A stretch of 64,000 nucleotides of DNA from UBA7702 sp040776805 (GTDB taxonomy: Bacteria > Bacillota > Dehalobacteriia > UBA7702). The notes under the pieces are model-generated. The model was not told the origin of the DNA. It ran no database searches and saw only the letters and a program-made list of their open reading frames with translations. Of the stretch, positions 24,134-34,049 are shown in pieces. Numbering within the stretch: position 1 is the stretch's first letter; every line of letters begins with the position of its first letter. Both the position numbers and the translations under genes were made by a program. The stretch covers positions 62,001 to 126,000 of the forward strand of contig JAXGZS010000006.1 in assembly GCA_040776805.1 (NCBI GenBank). Direction: 5' to 3'.

Positions 24134-26722
24134 ATGGCAAAGGATTTTTCCCGTGGCAAACCGCTGAAAACGAAATACAGTATTCCGAAAACCAGCCGCT
24201 TCGTGATTTCCCGTGAGGAGCCTCTGAAAAAGCTGAAAAACGCCTCGTCGTATTTGCTGACGACGCTGGTGGCTCCTGTGGGTTACGGCAAGACCACTGC
24301 CGTTATCCATTGGATTCAAGAAGAGGATCCCCGGGTCGCCTGGTTATCTTTGGATGGGGAGGACAATGATCCGAGGGTATTTTGGCAGTATATTGCTGCC
24401 GCTTTGGCTGATTTCTCCCCCGATCTGTGCCAACGCATCGATTACGCCTTGTCTTCCGCGGAATTGACCGGCGCCGGTGTACATCTGCGGATTATCCTTG
24501 ATCGGTTATCGGAAATCCAAGGGGAATTCTTCCTGGTCCTCGATGATTTGAGCGTGATTTTCAATCCGGCGGTTTTCCGCGGCCTTTCCTATTTGCTAAG
24601 ATTTGCCCCTTCCTCCATGCATTTTATCTTTATCAGCCGCAGAGAGCCCAATTTTGATTTTGCGCAATTGGAGTTAAGCGGTGAGCTTCAGAAAATCTCC
24701 GCGGCAGATCTGCGTTTCAGGGAAAAAGAAATCGCCGCTTATTTTGAAAGCCGCTCGTTACCGTTAAACGGTGAGACCCTGCGGGACGTGGCGGCGTATA
24801 CCGACGGTTGGGCGGCGGCCCTCGCTGCGGTGGCGCTGTCCTTTGGCGGCCAAAACAGTCGGCAAAAGCTGCTGACGGGAATGGCCCAAGACCAGGGTAA
24901 TATCGGCAGGTATTTATTGGCCGCGGTTTTTGAAGGGTATTCCCCTGAAAAAAGGGAATTTATCATGGCCATCTCCATCCTGGATACCCTTTGCCCTGAT
25001 TTATGCGCCGCTGTCGCCGAGACAAAACAAACGGCGGCGATTTTAGAACAGATGAAGGAAGGGGACGAGTTTCTGCTGCTCCTCGCCGGTGATCAGAGCG
25101 TTTACCGGTATTCCCCTATCTTTCGTGATTACGCTTACCGGCTGCTTAAAACGGAATCGCCGGACCGTATCACGGTTCTTCACCGCCGCGCCGCCCAATG
25201 GTTTGAGCAAAATGGCCACTACAGCGAAGCAGTCAACCACTATCTGCAAGGAGAGGCTTACGACGAGGCGCTGCGTCTTTTTGAGCCTCGGCTGGGTATT
25301 TTGGCCGGCGCCAACGCCTATGAAAAGGCCTTTTCCTGGATCAACCGGCTGCCCGCGCCTTATGCGGAAAAAAGCATCGGCATCGCTTTGTTCTACTCCC
25401 TATATCATACGGGGCAACGGCACTTCGACAGCGGAAAACGCTGGTTTGGCCGGGCTGTGAAGCTTTATCAGGCAAAGACCCCTACTCATATCGAAAATCC
25501 GGAGGTGCCCCTTTGGCTGGCTGCCGTCAATATCGCCATTCGGGAGGGGAACTTTGAGGAGCTGGTGGCTTTGTTAGAGAGTATTCCTCCGGATAAGCGC
25601 GACGCGTATCACATGAAAGGATCCTTCGACTTGAATCCCGCGGATATTTTTCTTTACCGGAGCCGCGTCAATCAATACATTCGGTTCATCATGGAGCGGA
25701 ACGGCCCCTGGCGCAGCGGCATGGACGGTCATCCTTTCATGTCTGTGGACGCCGGTTACGCCCATCTCATCGCCGGCGAATACCATTACGAGCATGATCG
25801 TTTTGAACTTGCCCGGCCCGCTCTGTTGAAAGCGGCCAGGGTCGGGGAAGCCGTTGCCTACCCCGGTACGTTGGTGCCGGCGTTGACCGTTCTTGCCCGA
25901 ATTAAGAAGGCCGGCGGCGACAGCCGCGGCGCCCTTGATTTGCTGGATCGCTGTGACGATCTTTTGCGAACCATGAACCAACCCCATTGGCATCCTTCGG
26001 TCAATGGGCTCCGCCACCGCTTTTTGCTGGAAGACGGCGATACGGCGGCGATAGAACGGTGGCTTACCGCCGCCGGGCTGTCGGTTTTCACCAACATCGA
26101 CAGCGTTCGTGAATATGAACTCCTCGTCTTCGTCCGGGTTCTGCTCTTCACCAACCGAACCGACGAAGCGGAACAGCTTTTAACGAGGCTTGCCGCCTTC
26201 GCCGAGGAAGAGGAAAAATGGCACTCCGTCGTTGAAATTTTGAATCTTTTTGCGCTTTTGTCCCGGAAACTCGGGGAACAACAAAACATGGCGCGGTATA
26301 TCAAAAAATCCCTGCATATCGGCATCCGGGAAGGCTACTTTCGCAGTTTTGTCGACGAGGGAGCGCCCCTCCTTGCCGTGCTGGAGCAGTCTGTGCTGTC
26401 TGAAAAAAGCGATGCAATGGACGCAAAGGATGATCTGCAGCGGTTTGCCGCCTCGGTGGCGGCGCAAATCCGCAAGGAAAGCAAAACAGCGGCGAAATCA
26501 AAAGGCAAGACCGACGCCGTGTTGGAACTGCTCACCGCCAAGGAACGGGAAGTTCTTACTTTGCTTTATAACGCCTGTTCCAATAAGGAAATTGGCCAGC
26601 GTCTCGGGATCAGTCTGCGCACCGTGAAAACCCATACCGGCAATATTTACAGCAAATTAGGGGTGCTGACCCGCGCCCAGTGTATCAAATACGTCCGGGA
26701 ACGGGGGTTATTTGAAAAATAA
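24134..26722 (+). CDS. MalT-like LuxR family transcriptional regulator (LAL/STAND type)
   Basis: 862 residues, a typical large ATP-binding LuxR size. The STAND NTPase has Walker A PVGYGKTTAV (about 50-59), Walker B FFLVLDDLSVI and HFIFISRREP. A helical repeat (TPR-like) sensor region spans about 330-750. The C-terminal HTH (about 795-862) shows LTAKEREVLTLLYNACSNKEI, split over two helices, and SLRTVKTHTGNIYSKLGV. These proteins activate transcription when bound to ATP and an inducer. The target is not evident: an IS element now separates it from the SLH surface-protein gene downstream. An AGGA lies before ATG 24134. Confidence 0.92.
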   Translation: MAKDFSRGKPLKTKYSIPKTSRFVISREEPLKKLKNASSYLLTTLVAPVGYGKTTAVIHWIQEEDPRVAWLSLDGEDNDPRVFWQYIAAALADFSPDLCQRIDYALSSAELTGAGVHLRIILDRLSEIQGEFFLVLDDLSVIFNPAVFRGLSYLLRFAPSSMHFIFISRREPNFDFAQLELSGELQKISAADLRFREKEIAAYFESRSLPLNGETLRDVAAYTDGWAAALAAVALSFGGQNSRQKLLTGMAQDQGNIGRYLLAAVFEGYSPEKREFIMAISILDTLCPDLCAAVAETKQTAAILEQMKEGDEFLLLLAGDQSVYRYSPIFRDYAYRLLKTESPDRITVLHRRAAQWFEQNGHYSEAVNHYLQGEAYDEALRLFEPRLGILAGANAYEKAFSWINRLPAPYAEKSIGIALFYSLYHTGQRHFDSGKRWFGRAVKLYQAKTPTHIENPEVPLWLAAVNIAIREGNFEELVALLESIPPDKRDAYHMKGSFDLNPADIFLYRSRVNQYIRFIMERNGPWRSGMDGHPFMSVDAGYAHLIAGEYHYEHDRFELARPALLKAARVGEAVAYPGTLVPALTVLARIKKAGGDSRGALDLLDRCDDLLRTMNQPHWHPSVNGLRHRFLLEDGDTAAIERWLTAAGLSVFTNIDSVREYELLVFVRVLLFTNRTDEAEQLLTRLAAFAEEEEKWHSVVEILNLFALLSRKLGEQQNMARYIKKSLHIGIREGYFRSFVDEGAPLLAVLEQSVLSEKSDAMDAKDDLQRFAASVAAQIRKESKTAAKSKGKTDAVLELLTAKEREVLTLLYNACSNKEIGQRLGISLRTVKTHTGNIYSKLGVLTRAQCIKYVRERGLFEK

Positions 26723-26795
26723 TACTGCCGCTGAACACCGTGTTGAACATCTCACAAAGCATCGTACTTTGGTACGATGCTTTCAGCCTGTAGAC

Positions 26796-26832
26796 AAAGT
26801 GCCTGTTGTCAGATGAGACAGCAGGCACTTTT
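26796..26832 (+). terminator. Terminator hairpin at the left end of the IS
   Basis: Stem AAAGTGCCTG / CAGGCACTTT with further inner pairing, followed by TTTTG. It would insulate the transposase from transcription out of the LuxR gene. Confidence 0.65.
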
Positions 26833-26928
26833 GTATGGGAAAAGGTGTTGAAAAGGGCGCGGAAAGCGTGCAATAGCAGGAGGAATGTGATATAATGTAA
26901 GCAGATCAAAAAAGCGGGAGATGCGAAT

Positions 26929-28386
26929 ATGCTCACGAAGAAAAGCAATGAAAACCGTAATGAAACAACGATGTTCCTCTGTATTGACGACTTTGTACCC
27001 AAAGATCATTTACTGCGCAAAATAGACGTTGCCGTCAACTTCAATTTTATCTACGATTTGGTGGCGGATTTGTATTCCCCCGACAAAGGACGTCCCAGTA
27101 TAGACCCGGTAGTGCTCATCAAAATGGTATTAATCCAGTACATGTTCGGGATTCCCAGCATGCGTCAGACCGTTAGTGAAATTGAAGTTAACCTGGCCTA
27201 TCGCTGGTTCCTCGGCTTTGGTTTTTATGATGAAGTACCGCATTTTTCTACTTTTGGGAAGAACTATATGAGACGTTTCGCCGGAACAGATTTGTTTGAA
27301 CGTATTTTTATGGAAGTCCTCTTCGCTTGTAAACGGGCAGGTTTCGTTAAAGAAGAAGCAGTGTATATTGATGCTACCCATATAAAGGCAAATGCCAATA
27401 AGCACAAGTCAAAGAAAAGAACGGTAAAGAAAGAAGCTTACGAATATACCAGGGAGCTGAAAGAAGAAATCAACCGAGATCGGGAAACTCACGGGAAAGA
27501 ACCGTTTGACGATGACGATGATCCCCCTCCCAAAGAAAAACAGGTTACGGAGAGTACAACGGACCCGGAAAGCGGGATGTTCGTTAAGGGGGAGCATGAA
27601 AGGCAGTTTGCCTACAATGTGCAGACAGCCTGTGATGATCATGGAATTGTTTTAGGATATGAGGTATTCCCCGGGAATCTGCATGACAGCGCGAGCTTTG
27701 AGAAGTTTTACAAGGTACTGGATAAAGAAAAGATCAAGACCATGGTAATGGATGCCGGTTACTGCGCGCCATATATATTTAGACGCCTGATTCTGGATAA
27801 TATCAAACCACTGACGCCCTATGTCCGTTCGAAAACGAAGGCTGGATTTTTCAAGAAGTACGAATATGTGTACGATGAATACTATGATCAATATATCTGC
27901 CCGGCCAACAAGACGCTGGTCTATGCTACAACGAACAGGGAGGGCTACAGAGAATACAAGAGCTTGAACTATCATTGTGAGAAATGCCCGGCACTGGAAC
28001 AATGCACTGAGAGCAAAAACCATACGAAAATCGTGACGCAGCATGTATGGAATCGATTTTTAGAGATGGCAACAGATATCCGTTACAGCATCGGGATGAA
28101 AGAGCTATATGGTCGTCGCAAAGAGACCATTGAGCGAGTCTTTGCCGATGCAAAGGAAAAACATGGAATGAGGTATACCCAATATCGGGGGCGGGCCAAA
28201 GTGAAAATGGAGGTCGGTCTCATTTACACATGCATGAATCTGAAAAAGCTGGCGAGGTGGTTGGCGAAGAAGCCTTCCTCTCCTCCCGTTTCCCTTCTGT
28301 TTCCTTTACTCAAAGATAAATTTTCCTTATTTCTTAAAAACCGCGTTTGGATTCTCCTCCAAACGCGGCTTTTGTCTACAAGCTGA
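26929..28386 (+). CDS. IS1182 family transposase
   Basis: 485 residues. The N-terminal DUF772 region is visible (FIYDLVADLYSPDKGRPSIDPVVLIKM in parts, about 33-60, and MFGIPSMRQTVSEIEVNLAYRWFLGF). The DDE domain has YIDATHIKANANKH for the first Asp, MVMDAGYC for the second and GRRKETIERVFADAKEKHGMR with the Glu. A Cys cluster (CPANK, CEKCPALEQC) is present, as in the family. The start codon at 26929 has GGGAG upstream. The frame is intact, so the element may be active. AT content is higher than in neighbouring genes, consistent with recent arrival. Confidence 0.93.
   Translation: MLTKKSNENRNETTMFLCIDDFVPKDHLLRKIDVAVNFNFIYDLVADLYSPDKGRPSIDPVVLIKMVLIQYMFGIPSMRQTVSEIEVNLAYRWFLGFGFYDEVPHFSTFGKNYMRRFAGTDLFERIFMEVLFACKRAGFVKEEAVYIDATHIKANANKHKSKKRTVKKEAYEYTRELKEEINRDRETHGKEPFDDDDDPPPKEKQVTESTTDPESGMFVKGEHERQFAYNVQTACDDHGIVLGYEVFPGNLHDSASFEKFYKVLDKEKIKTMVMDAGYCAPYIFRRLILDNIKPLTPYVRSKTKAGFFKKYEYVYDEYYDQYICPANKTLVYATTNREGYREYKSLNYHCEKCPALEQCTESKNHTKIVTQHVWNRFLEMATDIRYSIGMKELYGRRKETIERVFADAKEKHGMRYTQYRGRAKVKMEVGLIYTCMNLKKLARWLAKKPSSPPVSLLFPLLKDKFSLFLKNRVWILLQTRLLSTS
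28341..28368 (+). terminator. Terminator-like hairpin at the transposase 3' end
   Basis: Stem CCGCGTTTGG / CCAAACGCGG with an eight-base loop, followed by CTTTTG; it lies within the last codons of the transposase. Confidence 0.6.
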
Positions 28387-28541
28387 AAGCATCGTACTTT
28401 GGTACGATGCTTTTTCAGATGCTCCAAAGTATAATGTAAAATAGCGTGAAATAGCGCCCGAAGAACCGATCATAACAACCATAGTGAAGCGAATGCCGCG
28501 CCATGTCAGCGCGGAATAATTGAATCGCAGGAGGGATGGAA

Positions 28542-31500
28542 ATGTATTCCAAAAAAGAAACCCGTTGGCAGCAGGCTATTTTAATGATGATCGCTGTATT
28601 TGCTTTTGTGCTCCTTACCGCATCATCGGTAAGTGCCGCGGTGTTTACCGATGTTGAGGGTCATTGGGCCGAAGCCCAAATTACCGATTGGCAGGAACAA
28701 GGGCTGATCAGCGGATACCCCGACGGCAGTTTTCGACCCAACACCGCCGTTACCAGGGCAGAGTTTATGACACTGGTCAACCGTGCTTTTGGTTATACGG
28801 AGGAAGCGGCGGTAAGCTTTCCCGATGTGAAAACAACGGACTGGTTCTGCGCTGAAGTGGCCAAGGCCGTGGCTGCCGGTTATATGGAGGGTTATCAGGA
28901 TGGCAGTATGCGGCCGAATATCCCCATCAGCAGGGAGGAAGCGGCGGTCATTCTCTGCCGTACTTTAAATATCGATGTTTCCGAAATAGATCATGAGAAG
29001 GACTTTGCCGATGATGAAGCGGTTGGCGACTGGAGCAGAAGCAGTGTCGACGCCGTCGTTAACCTCGGCTATATGGTCGGCTATCCCAACCATACGTTTC
29101 GTCCGCAAAACAATATGACCCGAGCGGAAGCGGTAACGGTTTTGGTGAGAACGAGGAACCTCCTTTTATCGGAGGCGGGCATTTACGGGCCGGAAACGGG
29201 AAGTCAGACCATTCTCGGAAGTGTCACGATTTCCGCCACCGGTGTAACCCTGCGCAATACGGTGATTGAAGGCGATCTATACCTCGCCCCGGGAATCACG
29301 GAGGGACAGATAAACCTGAACAACGTTACGGTAAAGGGACGCACCCTAATCACCGCCGAGGGTTCGGCTGAAACGGCGGGAGTTTTGTCGGAGGCTGCCC
29401 TTTTCAGTGAAGCGGCGGTGGTGCCTTCCGCGGCGCATCGAATCGTGGTTGTCGCCTCCGGTTCCACAGTTCTGGGATCTGTGGAATGCGCCGCCAACGC
29501 AATCTTGGAGGAACGTGAACTGACCGGAGACGGTTTCGGCGATGTTACCGTCACCGCCACCGCCGCGGTTGATCTATATGGGAGCTTTGGTCAGGTGACC
29601 GTGACCGGGGATGACGTTCAGCTCGGCATCGACGGTACGGCGGCCACGCTGACCGTGGCAGAGGGCGCTCTGAACGGGGAAATAGAGCTGAGCGAAGAAA
29701 CGGTGATTCAAACCCTGACGCTGAATGCGGCGGCGACGGTGACGGGAGAAGGTTTTATCGTTACCGCCCATTTGAACAGCTCCGGTTCTGTTTTATCAGC
29801 GCGTCCGGATACGGTGAACCTTGGCGACGGCGTGACCGGCACCGTCGGTGGCGTGGCTTTGGGGCATACCGTGGTGGAGGACGGAACGGTGGAGCACCCG
29901 TATCGCATCGATACCGCCGCAGAATTGAACGCCGTCCGGGGCGGTGTGCCAGGTTATGATGGTTGGGATCTGAGCAAATCGTATCAGCTAATGGCCAATA
30001 TCGACCTTTCCGCTTACGCAACGGGAGATGGCTTTGCGCCCTTGGGCGATTGGTCGGAGCCTTTTACCGGTTCCTTTGATGGCAACGGATTCGTGATCAA
30101 AAACCTATATATTAATAGAGACTCTGATTACGCCGTCGGTTTATTTGGCGCCGTTGAGGGCGGGGAGGTCAAAAACGTTACCCTGCTCAATGTTGATATC
30201 ACCGGCGCCGATTCTGTCGGCGGCCTCTTCGGTTCCGCGGAAGACGGCGCAACGATTTGCGCTTGTTCGGTCACGGGTGATATCAAGGCCGAGGAAGGCT
30301 ACGCCGGAGGCATCGGCGGGTATCTTGACGAGGGCACTTTGGAGAACTGTTACGCCGCCGGCAATGTCAGCGCGGATTCGTACTGTGTTGGCGGTCTCCT
30401 TGGGGAAAACGGCGGAGCGGTGGCGTATTCCTATGCCAACTGCAAGGTGTCAGGTTCTTCTTATACCGGCGGTCTCGTCGGTTATAACTACGGCGTCATC
30501 GCCGCCACCAATTATGTTTTGGGCGGTTCGGTAACCTCCATTGACGGCGGTTATACCTACTGGGAGGAAACCAGCTTCGGCAGAATCGCCGGGGGAAATG
30601 ACGATGAATGTACCTGTGACGGTATTTCCGTATCCGATTTACAGTTCTTCGCAAACCCCATCGATGGGGAGGGGCAAAGTTTCTCCGGCATGACGGGGGT
30701 AAACGGTACGGACGCCTCAGCTCCTGTCGCTTTTACGGCCTGGGATTTTGAAAATATCTGGAAAACCGGCGGCAACGGGAGAACCGTCTTTCAGTGGCAG
30801 AACGCCGCCGCCGTTCCCTCGGTGCCTTGGCTGCAAGGTGTCGCCGCGGGTGGAACCTATTACGAGGTTTCGCCTCATTGGATCACGGAAAGCGGCGTGA
30901 GCTATACGGCGACGCTCTCCAAGGATGGCGCAGCGGCCACGACCTTTGCCTCGGGTACTACCGTCGCGGCGTCAGGCTCCTATTTGCTGAAAGTGACGGC
31001 GACAAAAACCGCAACCGGGTTAAAATCCACGGCTTCTTTGGCCTTTACCATCGACCGGGATCCCCTGGTGGCGCCGACCCTCAGCGGTGTCACCGATGGC
31101 GGCGTATACAATGCGGTACTGCCGAATCCCAGCTTCCATTCCTATTATTTCTGCGAGGAAGAGCTTTCCTCTGATGGGGGCGCGACTTTTGAGCCCTACG
31201 ATAAAGACCTTTTCGCCACCGTGGGCGTCACGGACTTTGTGTATCAAGTGACGGCAAAGGCCCTGACGTATCCCGATGCCAGCAGTACCGCCAGTTTTAC
31301 GGTAAACGGCGCGGGTACGGAAGAAAAGCCCTTCCTCATTTATACCGCCGCGGACCTGGCGGCAATGGACGACGGTTCTTCTTATGACTGGGGCCATCTC
31401 GGGGAATACGGTGACGACATGACGCCACTCTATTACGAATTGCAAAATAACATCGACTTAACCGGCATCGCCTGGGAGCCTTTGGGCAGCAGAGATTTCG

Positions 31501-32429
31501 GCGGGAGTTTTGCCTTCTGCGGCGTTTTTGAAGGCAACGGTTATACCGTCAGCAATTTAACCATCGATAAACCAAGCGAGAGCTACCTTGGTATGTTCAG
31601 CCTCAATGAAGGCGAAATTCACGATTTGCAGCTTACCAACGTAAGCGTTTTAGGGAATGTGCTCACCGGGGGTCTGGTGGGTCAGAACCATGGGCCGATC
31701 AGCGGCTGTTCTGTCAGCGGATCTGTTTCCGGTGAAGGTTACATCGGCGGTTTGGTGGGAAATAACTACGACAGCGACGGTGTCATTACGGAATGCACCT
31801 CCTCCGCTGTGGTCACCGCCACCGGGAACCAGGGCGGCGGCAGTCTCGTCGGTAGGAATAACGGTACCATCGAAAACTGCGGGGCCAGCGGCAATGTCGG
31901 CGGTGGCAGTTATCTCGGCGGTCTTGTGGGCAGAACCGGCACCTCATCTGAAATAACCGCTTCCTTTGCCGCGGGCGCCGTTTCCGGCAGCGTTGCTTTG
32001 GGCGGTTTCCTCGGTGAAAATTACGGCACTGTCACGGATTGCTACGCCACCGGTGCCGTCAGCGGCAGCGGCTCTGCCGTGGGCGGTTTAGCGGGGATCA
32101 ATACGAATATGATTCAGCGGTGCTACGCTTTAGGCAACGCCACGGGGACTTGGGCCATCGGCGGTTTGGTCGGTACCAATTTTTCCTCCATTACGGGGGT
32201 GACGGCGGCCGTTAGCGACTGCGTGGCCATCGGCAGCGCCAGCGGTACGGAAGGAATGGTTGGACCGGTCTTTGGCAATAACACGGCGACGGTTTTGAAC
32301 TGCCTCTCTGGCCTTACGACCCCCGCTGCTCAAGCCAAAGCCACCTACACTGCTCTTAGCTGGGATTTCGACACGGTCTGGACGATCATCGAAGGTAGCG
32401 GCTACCCGACCTTATTATGGCAGTCATGA
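28542..32429 (+). CDS. Large SLH-domain surface protein with GLUG repeats
   Basis: 1295 residues from ATG 28542 (AGGAGG six bases upstream). A signal peptide ends near ASSVSAA (about 28). Three SLH domains (about 32-75, 95-135, 155-195) contain FTDVEGHWAE, FPDVKTTDWF and the TRAE/SREE motifs that bind cell-wall polymers. A beta-rich region (200-430) follows. Two GLUG blocks (about 470-680 and 950-1270) consist of repeated Gly-rich rungs such as VGGLFGS, YAGGIGGY, TGGLVGQNHG and IGGLVGNN, predicting a beta-helix. An Ig-like region separates them. The role is probably adhesion or S-layer association. It lies directly after the IS. Confidence 0.9.
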   Translation: MYSKKETRWQQAILMMIAVFAFVLLTASSVSAAVFTDVEGHWAEAQITDWQEQGLISGYPDGSFRPNTAVTRAEFMTLVNRAFGYTEEAAVSFPDVKTTDWFCAEVAKAVAAGYMEGYQDGSMRPNIPISREEAAVILCRTLNIDVSEIDHEKDFADDEAVGDWSRSSVDAVVNLGYMVGYPNHTFRPQNNMTRAEAVTVLVRTRNLLLSEAGIYGPETGSQTILGSVTISATGVTLRNTVIEGDLYLAPGITEGQINLNNVTVKGRTLITAEGSAETAGVLSEAALFSEAAVVPSAAHRIVVVASGSTVLGSVECAANAILEERELTGDGFGDVTVTATAAVDLYGSFGQVTVTGDDVQLGIDGTAATLTVAEGALNGEIELSEETVIQTLTLNAAATVTGEGFIVTAHLNSSGSVLSARPDTVNLGDGVTGTVGGVALGHTVVEDGTVEHPYRIDTAAELNAVRGGVPGYDGWDLSKSYQLMANIDLSAYATGDGFAPLGDWSEPFTGSFDGNGFVIKNLYINRDSDYAVGLFGAVEGGEVKNVTLLNVDITGADSVGGLFGSAEDGATICACSVTGDIKAEEGYAGGIGGYLDEGTLENCYAAGNVSADSYCVGGLLGENGGAVAYSYANCKVSGSSYTGGLVGYNYGVIAATNYVLGGSVTSIDGGYTYWEETSFGRIAGGNDDECTCDGISVSDLQFFANPIDGEGQSFSGMTGVNGTDASAPVAFTAWDFENIWKTGGNGRTVFQWQNAAAVPSVPWLQGVAAGGTYYEVSPHWITESGVSYTATLSKDGAAATTFASGTTVAASGSYLLKVTATKTATGLKSTASLAFTIDRDPLVAPTLSGVTDGGVYNAVLPNPSFHSYYFCEEELSSDGGATFEPYDKDLFATVGVTDFVYQVTAKALTYPDASSTASFTVNGAGTEEKPFLIYTAADLAAMDDGSSYDWGHLGEYGDDMTPLYYELQNNIDLTGIAWEPLGSRDFGGSFAFCGVFEGNGYTVSNLTIDKPSESYLGMFSLNEGEIHDLQLTNVSVLGNVLTGGLVGQNHGPISGCSVSGSVSGEGYIGGLVGNNYDSDGVITECTSSAVVTATGNQGGGSLVGRNNGTIENCGASGNVGGGSYLGGLVGRTGTSSEITASFAAGAVSGSVALGGFLGENYGTVTDCYATGAVSGSGSAVGGLAGINTNMIQRCYALGNATGTWAIGGLVGTNFSSITGVTAAVSDCVAIGSASGTEGMVGPVFGNNTATVLNCLSGLTTPAAQAKATYTALSWDFDTVWTIIEGSGYPTLLWQS

Positions 32430-32485
32430 TTCCCATCATCATATAGCATCAATACCTTTACATCTATTTTGTTTACAGTCTATAC

Positions 32486-32521
32486 GCCGCGCGACCAAGG
32501 GAAACCTCGCGCGGCACTTTT
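32486..32521 (+). terminator. Terminator after the SLH-GLUG gene
   Basis: Perfect 9-bp stem GCCGCGCGA / TCGCGCGGC, 12-base loop, then ACTTTTTATTTT. Confidence 0.88.
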
Positions 32522-32567
32522 TATTTTACAAACAGAGAAGCCGAGAACAGTAGATCCGCGGTTTATC

Positions 32568-32596
32568 TTGCATTTTTCGTTTTTTTGGAGTATACT
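32568..32596 (+). promoter_or_regulatory. Sigma-A promoter for the FAD oxidoreductase operon
   Basis: TTGCAT (32568-32573), 17-base spacer, TATACT (32591-32596), about 55 bases before the start codon. Confidence 0.68.
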
Positions 32597-32650
32597 GTAT
32601 CCTATATATTTATATCAAAAATGGGGACGATTGTACGAAGGAGATGGCAT

Positions 32651-34048
32651 ATGTATGATATCGTCATTGTCGGTGCCGGTCCCGCCGGGATTTTCACCGC
32701 GTTAGAATTATTACAGCAACCATGTCAGAAAAAAATACTGATTGTGGAAAAAGGCAGTCCCGTAGAAAAACGCTCCTGTCCCAAGTTAAAAACGAAGGTT
32801 TGTTTGAACTGTGATCCCTGCACCATTACGACGGGATTTTCCGGCGCCGGCGCGTTTTCCGACGGCAAGCTTTCACTAAGCTATGAAGTTGGCGGCGATC
32901 TTCCCGATTTGATCGGCAGCGACCGGGCTCAAGAGCTCATCAACTATACCGACCAGATTTATCTAAAATTCGGCGCCGACGACCATGTGGAAGGCCTCCA
33001 ACAGGGTAAAAGAGTTAAAGATATCCGCAAAAGAGCCATTCAGGCCGGCTTAAAGTTAGTGGATTGCCCCATTCGCCATCTCGGCACGGAAAACGCCCAG
33101 AAGCTCTATTACGCCATCGAACAATATCTGCTGAACCAGGGCGTGGAAATCCTCTTCCATTGCCAATATACCGATATTCTCTTAAACGGCGCCGGTTGCC
33201 GCGGCGTGGTCGTGGAGAAGACCGACGGCAGCGAAAAAAGAGAAATCGAAGCGAAAACCGTCATCATCGCCACGGGTCGCCGTGGCGCCGACGAACTGGA
33301 AAAGATGTGCGCCCGCTACGATATCGCCCACCGTCCCGGCACCGTGGATATCGGCGTGCGCGTGGAAGTCCGCAACGAGGTGATGGAAGAAGTCAACGAA
33401 GTGCTTTACGAATCAAAGCTCATCGGTTATCCCAATCCCTTCCGCAACAAGGTACGTACCTTCTGCCAGAACCCCGGCGGTTTTGTCAGCCAGGAAAATT
33501 ACGATAACGATTTGGCCGTGGTCAACGGTCATTCCTATAAGAACTTAAAATCCGATAACACCAATGTGGCGATTCTCTGTTCCCATAATTTCACGTCCCC
33601 CTTTAACCAGCCCATCGCTTATGCCCAGAAAATCGGCGAACTCACCAATATGCTGGGGGACGGCCACATCATGGTACAGCGCTACGGCGATATTTTAGAC
33701 GGCAAACGCACCTGGGAAAAGGAACTGAGCCAGGCCAATGTCCGCCCCACCTTGGAAGACGCCGTGGCTGGCGACATTACCGCCGCCATGCCGTACCGGG
33801 CCATGATCAACATCATCAATTTTATCCAAGCGGTTGATCACGTGGTACCCGGTTTCGCCAGTGCCGAAACGCTGCTTTATTCCCCGGAGCTGAAATTCTA
33901 CAGCAACAAAGTGCGGATGGACGAAAACCTCCGTACCAATGTCAAAAATCTCTACTGCCTCGGTGATTCCAGCGGCTGGACCAGGGGTTTGATGATGTCT
34001 TCGGTGATGGGCGTGCATATGGCGAGAAAGTTATTGGAGCAACGGTAA
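32651..34048 (+). CDS. NAD(P)/FAD-dependent oxidoreductase (COG2509 type)
   Basis: 465 residues from ATG 32651 (AAGGAG upstream). The N-terminus MYDIVIVGAGPAGIFTALEL is a dinucleotide-binding GxGxxG. VCLNCDPCTITTGFSGAGAFSDGKL is a Cys-containing motif followed by a Gly-rich loop (about 60-85, in two parts). TVIIATGRRG and LYCLGDSSGWTRGL are the second and third FAD signatures. COG2509 members are uncharacterised FAD dehydrogenases. The gene is probably first in an operon with the small membrane gene one base downstream and the first CoA ligase. Substrate unknown. Confidence 0.87.
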   Translation: MYDIVIVGAGPAGIFTALELLQQPCQKKILIVEKGSPVEKRSCPKLKTKVCLNCDPCTITTGFSGAGAFSDGKLSLSYEVGGDLPDLIGSDRAQELINYTDQIYLKFGADDHVEGLQQGKRVKDIRKRAIQAGLKLVDCPIRHLGTENAQKLYYAIEQYLLNQGVEILFHCQYTDILLNGAGCRGVVVEKTDGSEKREIEAKTVIIATGRRGADELEKMCARYDIAHRPGTVDIGVRVEVRNEVMEEVNEVLYESKLIGYPNPFRNKVRTFCQNPGGFVSQENYDNDLAVVNGHSYKNLKSDNTNVAILCSHNFTSPFNQPIAYAQKIGELTNMLGDGHIMVQRYGDILDGKRTWEKELSQANVRPTLEDAVAGDITAAMPYRAMINIINFIQAVDHVVPGFASAETLLYSPELKFYSNKVRMDENLRTNVKNLYCLGDSSGWTRGLMMSSVMGVHMARKLLEQR

Positions 34049-34049
34049 G

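Larger units (their letters stand above)
26756..28413 (+). mobile_element. IS1182-type insertion sequence
   Basis: A 1658-bp element bounded by about 43-bp inverted repeats. Left end 26756-26799 and right end 28371-28413 share the palindrome AAAGCATCGTAC-N4-GTACGATGCTTT and the inner TGTAGACAAA. It contains one transposase gene. No clear target duplication is seen (CTCAC on the left, TTCAG on the right). It lies between the LuxR gene and the SLH gene. Confidence 0.85.

Noticed and set aside
28542..32429. Regular repeats in the surface protein as a CRISPR or DNA repeat array
   Set aside because: They are degenerate protein-level GLUG rungs with no constant DNA repeat and spacer.
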